A DNA stretch of 64,000 nucleotides. Source: Paenimyroides baculatum. GTDB lineage: Bacteria; Bacteroidota; Bacteroidia; Flavobacteriales; Flavobacteriaceae. Positions 1-8,617 of this stretch are shown here, piece by piece. The stretch lies in NCBI RefSeq assembly GCF_008629655.1, contig NZ_VWSG01000001.1:448709-512708 (forward strand), written 5' to 3'. The notes beneath the pieces are model-generated. The model worked only from the letters and a program-made list of their open reading frames with translations, made no database searches and was not told the origin of the DNA. Made by a program: the position numbers and the translations under genes. Positions within the stretch are counted from its first letter, which is position 1. Each line of letters begins with the position of its first letter.

Positions 1-1055
1 ATAATTGCAAAAGTACGTATTTTTTTTGATAGATAATCAAAAATATAATTTTTTACATAACGCTCACTTTCAAAATGACCAACATCGGCTAATAAAATAA
101 TGTTTTCAGCCTGATAAAAATCGTGGTATTTTAAATCGGATGTTACCAATACATCAGCATTTTGAGCTTTTGCCGCCGCAATTGCAAAACTGCCCGATCC
201 ACCTAAAACAGCCACTTTTTTTACTTTTTTATTCAAGAAATCGGAATGACGAATGCCGCCTGTTTCAACTTTGTTTTTTACTGATTGAAGAAAATCGATT
301 TCTGAAATTTCATTTTCTAACTCACCAATCATTCCTAAACCGATATTTTGATGTTGGTTTTCTAATTTTGTGATTTCGTGCGCAACTTCCTCATACGGAT
401 GACTTTCAAAAAGCGCTTTTAAAATGTTTTTTTGCAGATGTTTTTCAAAAGTAACTTCCAATTTGAATTCTTCCACTTCGGTAAAAACATTTTGAGTACC
501 AATTACCGGATTACTGTCGTTGTTTCCTGTAAAAGATCCAATCCCAGCCGAAGTAAAACTGCAATCGTAATAATTTCCAATAGCTCCGGCACCGGCATTA
601 AACAAGGCTTTTTGAACATTCGTTAAATGATCTTTCGGAACAAAAGTGGTTAGTTTAAAAATGAAATCCTGTTTCGGAATTAAGATTTTTGTATTGATCA
701 ACCCCAAAGTATCGCACAAAATTTTGTTTACGCCCAGTTTATGATTATCCAATCCGGTGTGAACTGCGTAAATGGCAACATCGTTTTTAATGGCTTTAAT
801 AACGGCGCGTTCCACATAATTTTTACCTGTAATTTTCTTTAAACCCGAAAAAAGTATTGGGTGAAAACACACAATTAGGTTGCAATTTTTTTCAATGGCC
901 TCGCTAACAACGCTTTCCAAAACATCGTGACAAACCAGAATGCCTGTAATTGTTGTATTTGGATCGCCAACAAGCAAACCTACATTGTCAAAATCTTCGG
1001 CATAGGCTGTGGGCGCCATTTCTTCTAAAATCGGAATAAGTTGTTTTAACTGCAC
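1..1055 (-). CDS. Nif3-like dinuclear metal centre protein (partial, C-terminus off window)
   Basis: NIF3/YbgI family, a hexameric protein with a two-metal centre; its cellular role is unclear (GTP cyclohydrolase I type 2-like in annotation tradition). The reverse strand stays open from here to the window edge, about 351 codons against a usual length near 365, so only about the last 14 residues are missing. Family signatures seen are LEEMAP..AYAEDFDNVGLLVG near the N-terminus, the metal-ligand segments CFHPILFSG and HTGLD, and GHFESE near the C-terminus. No in-frame ATG precedes LEEMAP. The GTG at 1053-1055 gives an N-terminus of family length and lies about 20 bases after a TATCTTTG promoter element. 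Confidence 0.88.
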   Translation of the reverse strand, partial: MQLKQLIPILEEMAPTAYAEDFDNVGLLVGDPNTTITGILVCHDVLESVVSEAIEKNCNLIVCFHPILFSGLKKITGKNYVERAVIKAIKNDVAIYAVHTGLDNHKLGVNKILCDTLGLINTKILIPKQDFIFKLTTFVPKDHLTNVQKALFNAGAGAIGNYYDCSFTSAGIGSFTGNNDSNPVIGTQNVFTEVEEFKLEVTFEKHLQKNILKALFESHPYEEVAHEITKLENQHQNIGLGMIGELENEISEIDFLQSVKNKVETGGIRHSDFLNKKVKKVAVLGGSGSFAIAAAKAQNADVLVTSDLKYHDFYQAENIILLADVGHFESERYVKNYIFDYLSKKIRTFAI

Positions 1056-1075
1056 AATATCATTTTTAGTGTATT

Positions 1076-1083
1076 CAAAGATA
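1076..1083 (-). promoter_or_regulatory. -7 element TATCTTTG for the Nif3-like gene
   Basis: On the minus strand TATCTTTG matches the Bacteroidota -7 consensus TAnnTTTG, with 20 bases to the proposed GTG start. It is back to back with the plus-strand element at 1095-1102, so the two genes are divergent. Confidence 0.55.
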
Positions 1084-1094
1084 AAAATAATCGT

Positions 1095-1102
1095 TATTTT
1101 TG
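1095..1102 (+). promoter_or_regulatory. -7 element TATTTTTG for the PH-like protein/lpxK unit
   Basis: TATTTTTG fits TAnnTTTG and ends 19 bases before the ATG at 1122. It probably drives the small membrane protein and lpxK together. Confidence 0.5.
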
Positions 1103-1121
1103 GTACTGTAAATTCGTAAAA

Positions 1122-1526
1122 ATGTATAAAGCATCGTTGGGTAAGTCAGTAAAAATAAGTTCAATTTTCAGTACAATATTGCTTCTTTCTATTGTTTTTA
1201 TTTTTAAATTGATTAATAATAATTTTGCACAAGAGGATATTATGTTTCCAATTTTTGCTTTAGTCATTCTTGCTATACTAAATTACTCTTATGGTGAAAG
1301 AATTTTATGTTATGAGGTTACAAATGAGGGAGTTAAGTTGGTTGAAGGAAATAACACAGAACTTATAAGAAAAGATCGTATTCTTGAAGCTAAATTAATC
1401 GATAAAAGCGATTTAAAATTTGCGATAAGAACATTTGGAATAGGAGGTGTTTTTAGCTATTCAGGTACGTTTACAAATAAAAAATTAGGTAGCATGACAT
1501 GGTATCTTACACGTAAGACAGTTTAG
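1122..1526 (+). CDS. Small membrane protein with PH-like domain, apparently frameshifted
   Basis: Protein of 134 residues with two hydrophobic helices (about residues 13-31 and 42-55), then a soluble beta-rich part (ILCYEVTNEGVKL...RKDRILEAKL...FGIGGVFSYSGTF) that looks like the bacterial PH-like domain of small two-helix membrane proteins. The frame ends abruptly after TWYLTRKTV. The typical continuation of such domains (LVMLVTKMDKIVLSPDN) is present immediately downstream in another frame, ending at 1612. The annotated product is therefore probably a truncated form, or the sequence carries a one-base indel near 1515-1525. It lies upstream of lpxK and is likely co-transcribed with it. Function unknown. 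Confidence 0.6.
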   Translation: MYKASLGKSVKISSIFSTILLLSIVFIFKLINNNFAQEDIMFPIFALVILAILNYSYGERILCYEVTNEGVKLVEGNNTELIRKDRILEAKLIDKSDLKFAIRTFGIGGVFSYSGTFTNKKLGSMTWYLTRKTV

Positions 1527-1528
1527 TA

Positions 1529-1612
1529 ATGTTAGTAACCAAAATGGATAAAATTGTACTTTCGCCAGATAATCATGAAGATTTTTTTAATGAGGTAAAA
1601 AAGATAATTTAG
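1529..1612 (+). pseudogene. Frameshifted C-terminal tail of the PH-like protein
   Basis: Twenty-seven codons in a second frame read MLVTKMDKIVLSPDNHEDFFNEVKKII. The core 'V-x-V-T-x-x-D-K-I-V-L-S-P-D' is what usually ends small PH-like membrane proteins. The stop TAG overlaps the GTG start of lpxK (TAGTG), which is the tight spacing expected of an intact operon partner. The tail is therefore probably part of the upstream gene rather than a separate one. Confidence 0.5.
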
Positions 1613-2610
1613 TGAAAAACCTGCGCAAAATATTATTTCCTTTTTCGTTGATTTATGCAGCTGTAATAAGCTTGCGAAATTTGTTGTACGATAAAGGCAT
1701 AAAAAACTCAACGGCTTTTAATTTGCCAATTATTGCTGTAGGAAACCTTTCGGTTGGTGGAACGGGTAAAACTCCAATGGTTGAATATTTAATCAGACTT
1801 TTATCAGACAAACATAATTTAGCAGTTTTAAGTCGAGGCTACAAACGTAAAAGCAAAGGTTTTTACTTGGCAAATGCTACTACAACGATTGAAGAAATTG
1901 GCGATGAACCTTTTCAGTATCATTCAAAATTTAAAAATATAAATGTAGCCGTAAATGCAGACAGGGTAGAAGGAGTGAATACTATTTTGGCTACGTTGAC
2001 TAAAACTGATGTTGTCTTGCTTGATGATGCTTTTCAACATCGAAAAATAAAAGCCGGATTTTATATTATGCTGACCGCTTACAACGATTTGTTTTATAAC
2101 GATGTAGTATTACCTGCCGGAAATTTGCGCGAATGTAAATCGGGGGTTAAAAGAGCAAATGTTGTTGTGGTTACTAAATGTCCTAAAGATTTATCGGAAG
2201 CAGAAATGCTTCAAATAAAAAGTGAAATTGAAATTGACAATGATAAAATTTTCTTTTCAAAGATTAGTTATCATCTTTCGGTAACAAATAATTCAGAAGA
2301 AATTAAAATTGTCGATTTAAAAAATAATTTTTTTGCAGTTGCCGGTATTGCAAAGCCCGAATATTTTTATGAGTATTTAAATTGTAATAAGAATGATTTT
2401 TTGACATTTCCAGATCATCATTTTTTTTCAGATCAAGATATAACAAACATCATACATAAAGCAAACGGAAGAAAAATCATCACTACCGAAAAAGATTACA
2501 TGCGATTACAAAATCTTCTACCAAAAGATCAGTTGTATTACTTACCAATTGAAATGGATTTTGTGAAAGATTCAAAGGCTTTTGATTTAGAGATTTATAA
2601 TAGCTTGTAA
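1612..2610 (+). CDS. lpxK: Tetraacyldisaccharide 4'-kinase LpxK
   Basis: Phosphorylates the 4' position of the tetraacyldisaccharide-1-phosphate precursor to make lipid IVA, at the cytoplasmic face of the inner membrane. 332 residues, normal length. There is an N-terminal membrane-associated helix, the LpxK P-loop GNLSVGGTGKTP at residues 44-55, SRGYKRKSKG around 75-84, and the DDAFQHRKIKAG segment near 138-149 that is diagnostic of the family. GTG start overlaps the stop of the frameshifted upstream tail. The next gene has its own promoter. Confidence 0.95.
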   Translation: MKNLRKILFPFSLIYAAVISLRNLLYDKGIKNSTAFNLPIIAVGNLSVGGTGKTPMVEYLIRLLSDKHNLAVLSRGYKRKSKGFYLANATTTIEEIGDEPFQYHSKFKNINVAVNADRVEGVNTILATLTKTDVVLLDDAFQHRKIKAGFYIMLTAYNDLFYNDVVLPAGNLRECKSGVKRANVVVVTKCPKDLSEAEMLQIKSEIEIDNDKIFFSKISYHLSVTNNSEEIKIVDLKNNFFAVAGIAKPEYFYEYLNCNKNDFLTFPDHHFFSDQDITNIIHKANGRKIITTEKDYMRLQNLLPKDQLYYLPIEMDFVKDSKAFDLEIYNSL

Positions 2611-2640
2611 AGTATCAAACCTAATTAATAAAATAATCAA

Positions 2641-2648
2641 TAGATTTG
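2641..2648 (+). promoter_or_regulatory. -7 element TAGATTTG of the small lipoprotein gene
   Basis: TAGATTTG fits TAnnTTTG. Its last bases coincide with a possible TTG start at 2646, so that codon cannot be the start of the transcript; the ATG at 2667 is 18 bases downstream. Confidence 0.55.
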
Positions 2649-2666
2649 CAGAAAATACTTACATTA

Positions 2667-3164
2667 ATGAGAAAGATACTATTTTTAACAGCTGTTTTTG
2701 CACTATTTAGCTGCAATAACGAAATTGACGATATATTAAATGATTATAAAACAAAACCAAAATCTGAAGATTTACAAGGTTTTTGGCAGTTGAATGGAGT
2801 TTATCCTCCCGATTCATTAAAGCGTGATAAAGAAATAGGAATATCACATGGTTTGGTTGGAATAGGACCAGATGAAATTCTTTATTTAGATAATGAATAT
2901 TTACGTTTTTTAAGAAAATCATCGGATGACGATTCTTATTATTACAATAAAAAAGATAGATTGTATTGGTATAATAATGAACAATTTATTAAATCGGTAT
3001 ATGAATCAAGTTACAATACCAAAAATTACCAGAATATAGAAGAATATCAAATTCCATATAAATTCGGACAGTCTAAAGACACATTAATTGTTCAAAGTAA
3101 TAGTAAATGGTTATACCTAACTAAAAAATGGGACATTAAATTTATAGAGTATGATTTTAAATAA
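2667..3164 (+). CDS. Hypothetical lipoprotein
   Basis: 165 residues. The N-terminus MRKILFLTAVFALFSC is a lipoprotein signal with the lipobox cysteine at residue 16, which fixes the start at this ATG rather than at the upstream in-frame TTG. The body is rich in charged residues and tyrosine, with a lipocalin-like opening (DLQGFWQLNGVYPPDSL) of the kind seen in small periplasm-facing lipoproteins of this phylum. No family could be named. It stands between lpxK and a large secreted protein, with separate promoters on both sides suspected. Confidence 0.75.
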   Translation: MRKILFLTAVFALFSCNNEIDDILNDYKTKPKSEDLQGFWQLNGVYPPDSLKRDKEIGISHGLVGIGPDEILYLDNEYLRFLRKSSDDDSYYYNKKDRLYWYNNEQFIKSVYESSYNTKNYQNIEEYQIPYKFGQSKDTLIVQSNSKWLYLTKKWDIKFIEYDFK

Positions 3165-3211
3165 CTAATTGATAGTTAATTTTTTGTATTTTTATTGAAA
3201 CTATTTCGGTT

Positions 3212-5278
3212 ATGATAAAAATACTACGATTATTAATATTTTTTTCGTGCTTTTTAGCGTATAGCCAACCTGTTAAATTGTTTAAACAGTACACGGGGCG
3301 TTACGATTTTTTTATGATTGGCAATACCATGAATAGTGGTCCCAATGGTACAGGTGCGCAGTGTACTATTTTAACACAATCAAGTGCGTTACTTAACTTA
3401 AATGCTAATGCAAATATACAGGCTGCGTTCTTATATTGGTCTGGTTCTGGAACTTTAGCAGAAGCCGATTTAAATGTAAAATTAAATGGCACACATATAA
3501 CTGCCCAAAAAACATTTACAACAATTGGACCAACAGGATTAGAGTTTTTTGGAGCATTTGCAGATGTTACTACTTTTGTAAAAGCTACAGGTAATGTGAA
3601 TTACACTTTGTCCGATTTAGATTTAACAAACGTTATACCGCCACATTGTCCAACAGGAAGTAACTACGCAGGCTGGTCCATTGTTGTGATATATGAAGAT
3701 CTTGTATTGCCAAACAGAGTTGTAAGTGTTTATGAAGGTTTTCAGATTGTTGATCACACTGGTCAAAATGTTACTATTGCACTAAACGGTTTAAACGTTA
3801 CCAACGTTAATAACGCAAAAGTTGGTTTTTTAGCTTGGGAAGGCGACGAGAATATTGCAGTTGCCGAAGAGTTGAGGATTAATGGTAAAATCGTCAGTAA
3901 TCCGCCGTTGAATCCTGCTAATAATGTGTTTAATTCTACCAATACCTATACTGCAGCAGCAAATTTGTGGAATATGGATATTGATTATTTTCAGGTAGGT
4001 AGTTTTATTTCATTAGGCGATACTTCAATGACCGTACATATAAAAACAGGTCAGGATTTAATCATTGTAAATAATATTCTTGTAGCATTAAGCAGTCTTT
4101 TTGCCGATGCTACAATCAATGTTGATAAAATAGATGTTGCTTGTAACAGTAGAGAAATAAAGGTTAATTATACGGTTTATAATACAAACGGTACCACGCA
4201 ATTGGTTAAAAATGTTCCAATTGCTTTTTATGCCGATGATGTTTTGGTTGGATCATCAACTACAAAAAGCAACATTCCGATAAATGGTTCTGAAATTGGA
4301 ACAATTACTTTGACAATTCCGGAATCTTTTGGTGATAATTTTACGATAAAGGCAAGTGTTGATGACGACGGTGATGTAACCAGTACAGTAGTTGAAATAG
4401 ACGAAACCAATAATACCGATACTGAAAATGTTACCTTAATTTTTGGTCCCGAAGTAAACAAGCCGAGCGATATCATTGTTTGTGATAGAGACGAGCAAGG
4501 ATTTGTTATTTTTGATTTAACATCAAAACAGTTTGAAGCCAGTACAAGCAACAATGTTAACATTAGTTTTCATGAAAGCCAAGAAGAGGCAGAAAGCGGC
4601 ACAGGAAAAATTCAGGATTTTGATTATTTCGAATTAAAAAGTCATACTTCTAAAACTATTTGGGTTCGTGTTGAAGATAAAATTACAGGTTGTGCAAACA
4701 CCACTTCTTTTAAAATCACAGCGCGAATGAAACCTTTTACAGAGCTAAAAGAACCTTTAATGATTTGTAATTTTAAAAACAACCCATTGGCAGCAAACTT
4801 GTCTTTGGCATATTTGCTTTTGCCGAGAATGTTTCCGTACGTTGATGAAGTTGAATTGAAATTTTATGAAACCGAAGCTGATGCCGAAGCAGAAATCAAT
4901 GAAATTACTAATATTAACAATTATCAGCCACCACGTTTTCCGTATATTATTTATATAAAAGCAAAAGGTAAAACAAAACTTTGGTGCGATAATATTATTC
5001 ACTTACAGCTAAATGATTGTGTGGTTCCTAAAGGAATTTCGCCTAACGGAGATGGCTTGAACGATGGTTTTGATATAGAAATTTTTAATCCAACCGAAGT
5101 AAAAATCTTTAATCGTTATGGAATGGAGGTTTACCATCACGGTGAAGGATATACCGATCAATGGAAAGGCCAGGACAAAAATACCCGTGAACTGCCATCA
5201 GGAACATATTTTTATCATTTTAAAACTTTGTTTGATACTTATGTTGGGTATGTCCATTTAATTAAAGAAGTTAGATAA
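3212..5278 (+). CDS. Secreted surface protein with T9SS type B C-terminal sorting domain
   Basis: 688 residues. A signal peptide (about 1-19, ending YSQ) is followed by a region rich in N-x-T and beta strands (20-290) typical of large adhesin-like surface proteins. A CARDB-like repeat (about 300-410) has NNTDTENVTL at its end, and further beta-domains follow. The C-terminal 85 residues (VPKGISPNGDGLNDGF, then FNRYGMEVY and LPSGTYFY) form the 'gliding motility-associated' type B sorting domain recognised by the type IX secretion system. It should be exported across the outer membrane and held at or released from the surface. The ligand is not predictable. A strong terminator follows directly. 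Confidence 0.85.
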   Translation: MIKILRLLIFFSCFLAYSQPVKLFKQYTGRYDFFMIGNTMNSGPNGTGAQCTILTQSSALLNLNANANIQAAFLYWSGSGTLAEADLNVKLNGTHITAQKTFTTIGPTGLEFFGAFADVTTFVKATGNVNYTLSDLDLTNVIPPHCPTGSNYAGWSIVVIYEDLVLPNRVVSVYEGFQIVDHTGQNVTIALNGLNVTNVNNAKVGFLAWEGDENIAVAEELRINGKIVSNPPLNPANNVFNSTNTYTAAANLWNMDIDYFQVGSFISLGDTSMTVHIKTGQDLIIVNNILVALSSLFADATINVDKIDVACNSREIKVNYTVYNTNGTTQLVKNVPIAFYADDVLVGSSTTKSNIPINGSEIGTITLTIPESFGDNFTIKASVDDDGDVTSTVVEIDETNNTDTENVTLIFGPEVNKPSDIIVCDRDEQGFVIFDLTSKQFEASTSNNVNISFHESQEEAESGTGKIQDFDYFELKSHTSKTIWVRVEDKITGCANTTSFKITARMKPFTELKEPLMICNFKNNPLAANLSLAYLLLPRMFPYVDEVELKFYETEADAEAEINEITNINNYQPPRFPYIIYIKAKGKTKLWCDNIIHLQLNDCVVPKGISPNGDGLNDGFDIEIFNPTEVKIFNRYGMEVYHHGEGYTDQWKGQDKNTRELPSGTYFYHFKTLFDTYVGYVHLIKEVR

Positions 5279-5316
5279 AAACAAAGCGTTTCAGAAATGA
5301 AACGCTTTGTTTTTTA
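5278..5316. terminator. Bidirectional terminator between the T9SS substrate and yebC
   Basis: Perfect inverted repeat, arms AAAACAAAGCGTTTC / GAAACGCTTTGTTTT around a six-base loop (5293-5298), flanked by A and T runs. It serves two convergent genes. Confidence 0.85.
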
Positions 5317-5320
5317 ATAT

Positions 5321-6031
5321 TTAAGCCATTGTTGTATAAACGTTTTGTACATCATCGTCTTCTTCAATTTTTTCTAATAATTTTTCAACATCGGCAATTT
5401 GTTCTTCGGTAAGTTCTTTTGTTACTTGCGGAATACGATCAAAACCAGATGAAAGAATTTCCATGTTGCGTTCTTCCAGTTCTTTTTGAATTGATCCGAA
5501 ACTGTTAAAAGGAGCGTAAATCAAAATTCCGTCTTCGTCTTCAAAAATTTCATCAACACCGGCATCAATCAGTTCTAATTCAAATTCTTCCAAATCTAGA
5601 CCTTCTACTTTTGCAATTCTGAAGTTGCAGGTATGATCGAACATAAACTCAACCGATCCTTGTGTTCCCATGGTTCCGTTACATTTATTAAAGTACGAAC
5701 GAATGTTGGCAACGGTTCTGTTGTTATTGTCTGTAGCAGTTTCAATTAATATGGCAATTCCGTGTGGTGCATAGCCTTCAAACAAAACTTCTTTATAGTT
5801 GGCCGTATCTTTATCTGATGCTTTTTTAATGGCACGTTCCACGTTTTCCTTTGGCATATTAGCAGCTTTGGCATTCTGCATAACAGCACGTAAACGGGCA
5901 TTTGTTTCAGGGCTAGGTCCGCCTTCTTTAACAGCCATAACGATATCTTTACCAATACGCGTAAACGTTTTAGCCATTGCCGACCAACGTTTCATTTTTC
6001 TAGCTTTTCTAAATTCAAACGCTCTTCCCAT
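5321..6031 (-). CDS. yebC: YebC/PmpR family regulator
   Basis: 236 residues, family length. The YebC/TACO1 family binds DNA or acts in translation of proline-rich stretches. N-terminus MGRAFEFRKARKMKRW followed by RIGKDIVMAVKEGGP..N.RLR, then KENVERAIKKA and the central EGYAPHGIAILIE, all characteristic. The acidic C-terminus (EKIEEDDDVQNVYTTM) is typical. Its own promoter lies 22 bases upstream; it is single and convergent with the surface protein gene. Confidence 0.95.
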   Translation of the reverse strand: MGRAFEFRKARKMKRWSAMAKTFTRIGKDIVMAVKEGGPSPETNARLRAVMQNAKAANMPKENVERAIKKASDKDTANYKEVLFEGYAPHGIAILIETATDNNNRTVANIRSYFNKCNGTMGTQGSVEFMFDHTCNFRIAKVEGLDLEEFELELIDAGVDEIFEDEDGILIYAPFNSFGSIQKELEERNMEILSSGFDRIPQVTKELTEEQIADVEKLLEKIEEDDDVQNVYTTMA

Positions 6032-6053
6032 TTCTATTTTTATTAATTTTACG

Positions 6054-6061
6054 CAAAATTA
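6054..6061 (-). promoter_or_regulatory. -7 element TAATTTTG of yebC
   Basis: Minus-strand TAATTTTG fits TAnnTTTG and ends 22 bases before the yebC ATG. Confidence 0.55.
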
Positions 6062-6115
6062 TAGAAAAGATGTTTTTCTGTAAAAAAAAACACGAATTAT
6101 TTTAGCTCAAAAAAC

Positions 6116-6745
6116 ATGAAAAAAACACTTTTTATTGCTTTGCTGGCATCTTTTGCCGCAAATGCTCAAGTTAGAGAAAAAGGGGAAATTGAAATTGCGC
6201 CTTTTATTGGAATTTCATCAGCTAATTATTATGGAGATGTTGGAGTTTTTAATCAAGCGGTACAAAATCCTTATTTCGGAATAAATGCAGACTATTTCTT
6301 AAATAACAGATGGAGTATTAAAACCGGTTTAGAATATCAAGCAATGGGATCGCAAGGGCAAGATTTTGGTTTTTATTCTTCTACATTTAAAGAAAAAATA
6401 AATTTTGTTTCAGTGCCACTACATGCTAATTATCACTTCTCTAAAAATAGAAGATGGTATTTAAATTTTGGTCCTACGGTTAGTTTTCTGACAGATGCTA
6501 CATCAAACGGAAAAGATATGAAGCAAGGTATTAATCCGGTACAATTAGGTTTAGGATTTGGTATTGGATATAAAATATATATTAATGAGCGTTTTAGCAT
6601 TGGTATAGATCACCAAGAGTATATAGGTTTTGCTAATAACTTAAAATCTCAATATAATAACAATGATCTATTTATTGGAAATTATTTTGGTAGTTTTTCG
6701 GTAAAAGCTATTTTTAAGTTAGGATCTAAAATAGAAAACGAATAA
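6116..6745 (+). CDS. Outer-membrane beta-barrel protein (paralogue 1)
   Basis: 209 residues. Signal peptide (about 1-17, AANA|Q) followed by alternating amphipathic strands ending in an aromatic terminus typical of eight-stranded OmpX/PorT-like barrels (outer membrane beta-barrel domain). The segments EIEIAPFIGISSANYYGD, WSIKTGLEYQ, LNFGPTVSFLT and FSIGIDHQEYI.F.NNL recur in the next gene. The two lie three bases apart and arose by tandem duplication. Probably an outer-membrane structural or defence protein; ligand unknown. Confidence 0.82.
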   Translation: MKKTLFIALLASFAANAQVREKGEIEIAPFIGISSANYYGDVGVFNQAVQNPYFGINADYFLNNRWSIKTGLEYQAMGSQGQDFGFYSSTFKEKINFVSVPLHANYHFSKNRRWYLNFGPTVSFLTDATSNGKDMKQGINPVQLGLGFGIGYKIYINERFSIGIDHQEYIGFANNLKSQYNNNDLFIGNYFGSFSVKAIFKLGSKIENE

Positions 6746-6748
6746 TCT

Positions 6749-7420
6749 ATGAAAAAACTTTTGTTGTTTTCGATCTTGGTTTCATCTTCTTTGTATTCAC
6801 AGGTAAGAGAGAGAAACGATATTGAAATTGCGCCGTTTGTTGGTATTAATAGCTCTAATTACTATGGGGATATTACATACATTGGTGATTCAAACAAAGC
6901 TTTGTACACACCGGTTTTTGGAGTTACTGCAGATTTTTACATGAATAATCGTTGGAGTTTGAGAACCGGTTTAGAGTATCAAACATTAGGAAGTTCCGTT
7001 TATTCTAGTGAACTGATTAACAATCCGCAAGACAATTATTATTACAGATATTTTTACGAAAGTGAGAAACTCAATTTTGTTGCAATTCCTATTCATGCTA
7101 ACATTCATATTGGTAAATCAAGAAATTGGCATATTAATTTCGGACCTACTGTAAGTTTTTTGACAGGTGCCAATTTTGGAGGAGGAAAAGTAGAAATTGA
7201 TAATTTAAGAAAAGAACATGTAGGCTTTGGATTTGGTTTTGGTTATAGCTTTAATATTCATGAGAATTTCAGTCTTGGTATTGAGCATCAAGAATATATT
7301 AGCTTTACGAATAATTTAAACTACTCATTCAATTCGAACAACAGCTTTATTGGAAACATTGCTGGTAATTTTAGTGTTAAAGCAATTTTTAAAATTCCGA
7401 GTTCTAAAAAAGAAGAATAA
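6749..7420 (+). CDS. Outer-membrane beta-barrel protein (paralogue 2)
   Basis: 223 residues with a signal peptide (about 1-17, LYSQ) and the same strand pattern as the preceding gene. Shared blocks are DIEIAPFVGINSSNYYGD, WSLRTGLEYQ, INFGPTVSFLTG, FSLGIEHQEYISFTNNL and the end GNFSVKAIFKI. It differs mainly by longer loops (around residues 45-55 and 85-100), which would face outside. Same operon, only three bases between genes, followed by a terminator. Confidence 0.82.
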   Translation: MKKLLLFSILVSSSLYSQVRERNDIEIAPFVGINSSNYYGDITYIGDSNKALYTPVFGVTADFYMNNRWSLRTGLEYQTLGSSVYSSELINNPQDNYYYRYFYESEKLNFVAIPIHANIHIGKSRNWHINFGPTVSFLTGANFGGGKVEIDNLRKEHVGFGFGFGYSFNIHENFSLGIEHQEYISFTNNLNYSFNSNNSFIGNIAGNFSVKAIFKIPSSKKEE

Positions 7421-7450
7421 AAAAACGAAGCTTTTAAGCTTCGTTTTTTA
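7421..7450. terminator. Bidirectional terminator between barrel genes and gcvT
   Basis: AAAAACGAAGCTT / AAGCTTCGTTTTT hairpin with A-run before and T-run after; serves both convergent units. Confidence 0.85.
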
Positions 7451-7462
7451 TTGTGATATTCT

Positions 7463-8545
7463 TTACTTGTTATAAAAAGGTGTTTTAACAACCTGTGCTT
7501 TTATGTCGTTTTTACGGATTCGGATAAAAATCTCTGATCCTTCTTTCGCAAATTCTTTGTTTACATACCCCATTCCTACACCTTTGTTTAAAGATGGTGA
7601 TTGTGTTCCTGAAGTAACATGACCAATAACGTTTCCTTCTGCATCAACAATTTCGTAATCGTGACGTGGAATTCCACGATCAATTATTTCAAAACCTATT
7701 AATTTTGTTGAAACACCGTTTTCTTTGTCGGCTTTAATGTTTTCGCTGTTTACAAAATCTTTCGTAAATTTTGTAACCCAACCTAAACCTGCTGCAATTG
7801 GCGAAGTGGTATCGTTAATTTCGTTTCCGTATAAACAGTATCCCATTTCTAAACGCAACGTATCACGTGCTGCCAAACCAATTGGTTTAATTCCAAATGA
7901 TTCACCTGCTTTTAAAACTTCGTTCCAAATATGTACAACATCTTCGTTCTTAGCATAAATTTCAATTCCGCCCGATCCTGTATAACCAGTTGCCGAAACA
8001 ATAACGTTTTCTTTGCCTGCAAAAGTTCCAACTTCAAACGTATAAAACTTCAAGTTAGCCAAATCAACATTTGTTAAGGATTGCATAGCTTCGTTAGCTT
8101 TTGGACCTTGAATTGCCAATAATGAATATTGATCTGATAAATTTTCAAATGCAGCATTCATTGAGTTGTTAGAAGAAATCCATTCGAAATCTTTATCGAT
8201 GTTCGATGCATTTACAACCATTAAATATTCGTTATCGCTAACTTTATAAGTAATAATATCGTCAACAATTCCACCTTTATCGTTAGGTAAATAGCTATAT
8301 TGCGCTTTTCCAGGAACCAAAACAGAAGCGTCGTTAGATGTTACTCTTTGAACCAAATCTAAAGCTTTATCTCCCGAAATTTTAAATAATCCCATGTGCG
8401 ATACATCAAAAACACCCACATTGTTTCTTACCGTTTCATGTTCAATATTAACGCCTTCGTATTGAACCGGCATATTAAATCCTGCGAAAGGAACCATTTT
8501 TGCTCCTAAAGCAACGTGAACGTCATTTAAAGGTACTTGTTTCAT
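7463..8545 (-). CDS. gcvT: Glycine cleavage system T protein (aminomethyltransferase)
   Basis: Transfers the methylene group of the H-protein aminomethyl-lipoyl arm to tetrahydrofolate, releasing ammonia, in glycine breakdown. 360 residues, family length. The N-terminal [20 protein letters not shown], then [15 protein letters not shown], the folate-site region [12 protein letters not shown] (about 190-201), and [14 protein letters not shown] plus the C-terminal beta-barrel with [11 protein letters not shown] are all standard. Monocistronic here; gcvH and gcvP are not in the window. Confidence 0.97.
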   Translation of the reverse strand: MKQVPLNDVHVALGAKMVPFAGFNMPVQYEGVNIEHETVRNNVGVFDVSHMGLFKISGDKALDLVQRVTSNDASVLVPGKAQYSYLPNDKGGIVDDIITYKVSDNEYLMVVNASNIDKDFEWISSNNSMNAAFENLSDQYSLLAIQGPKANEAMQSLTNVDLANLKFYTFEVGTFAGKENVIVSATGYTGSGGIEIYAKNEDVVHIWNEVLKAGESFGIKPIGLAARDTLRLEMGYCLYGNEINDTTSPIAAGLGWVTKFTKDFVNSENIKADKENGVSTKLIGFEIIDRGIPRHDYEIVDAEGNVIGHVTSGTQSPSLNKGVGMGYVNKEFAKEGSEIFIRIRKNDIKAQVVKTPFYNK

Positions 8546-8617
8546 ATTTGTTGATTGATATTATTTTTTACCAAGCGAAAATACATCAATTTTAAACGAT
8601 TAACAATTTTATTGATT

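Noticed and set aside
140..626. Two plus-strand open frames inside the Nif3-like gene
   Set aside because: Opposite strand of a conserved coding region whose family motifs are clear; shadows only.
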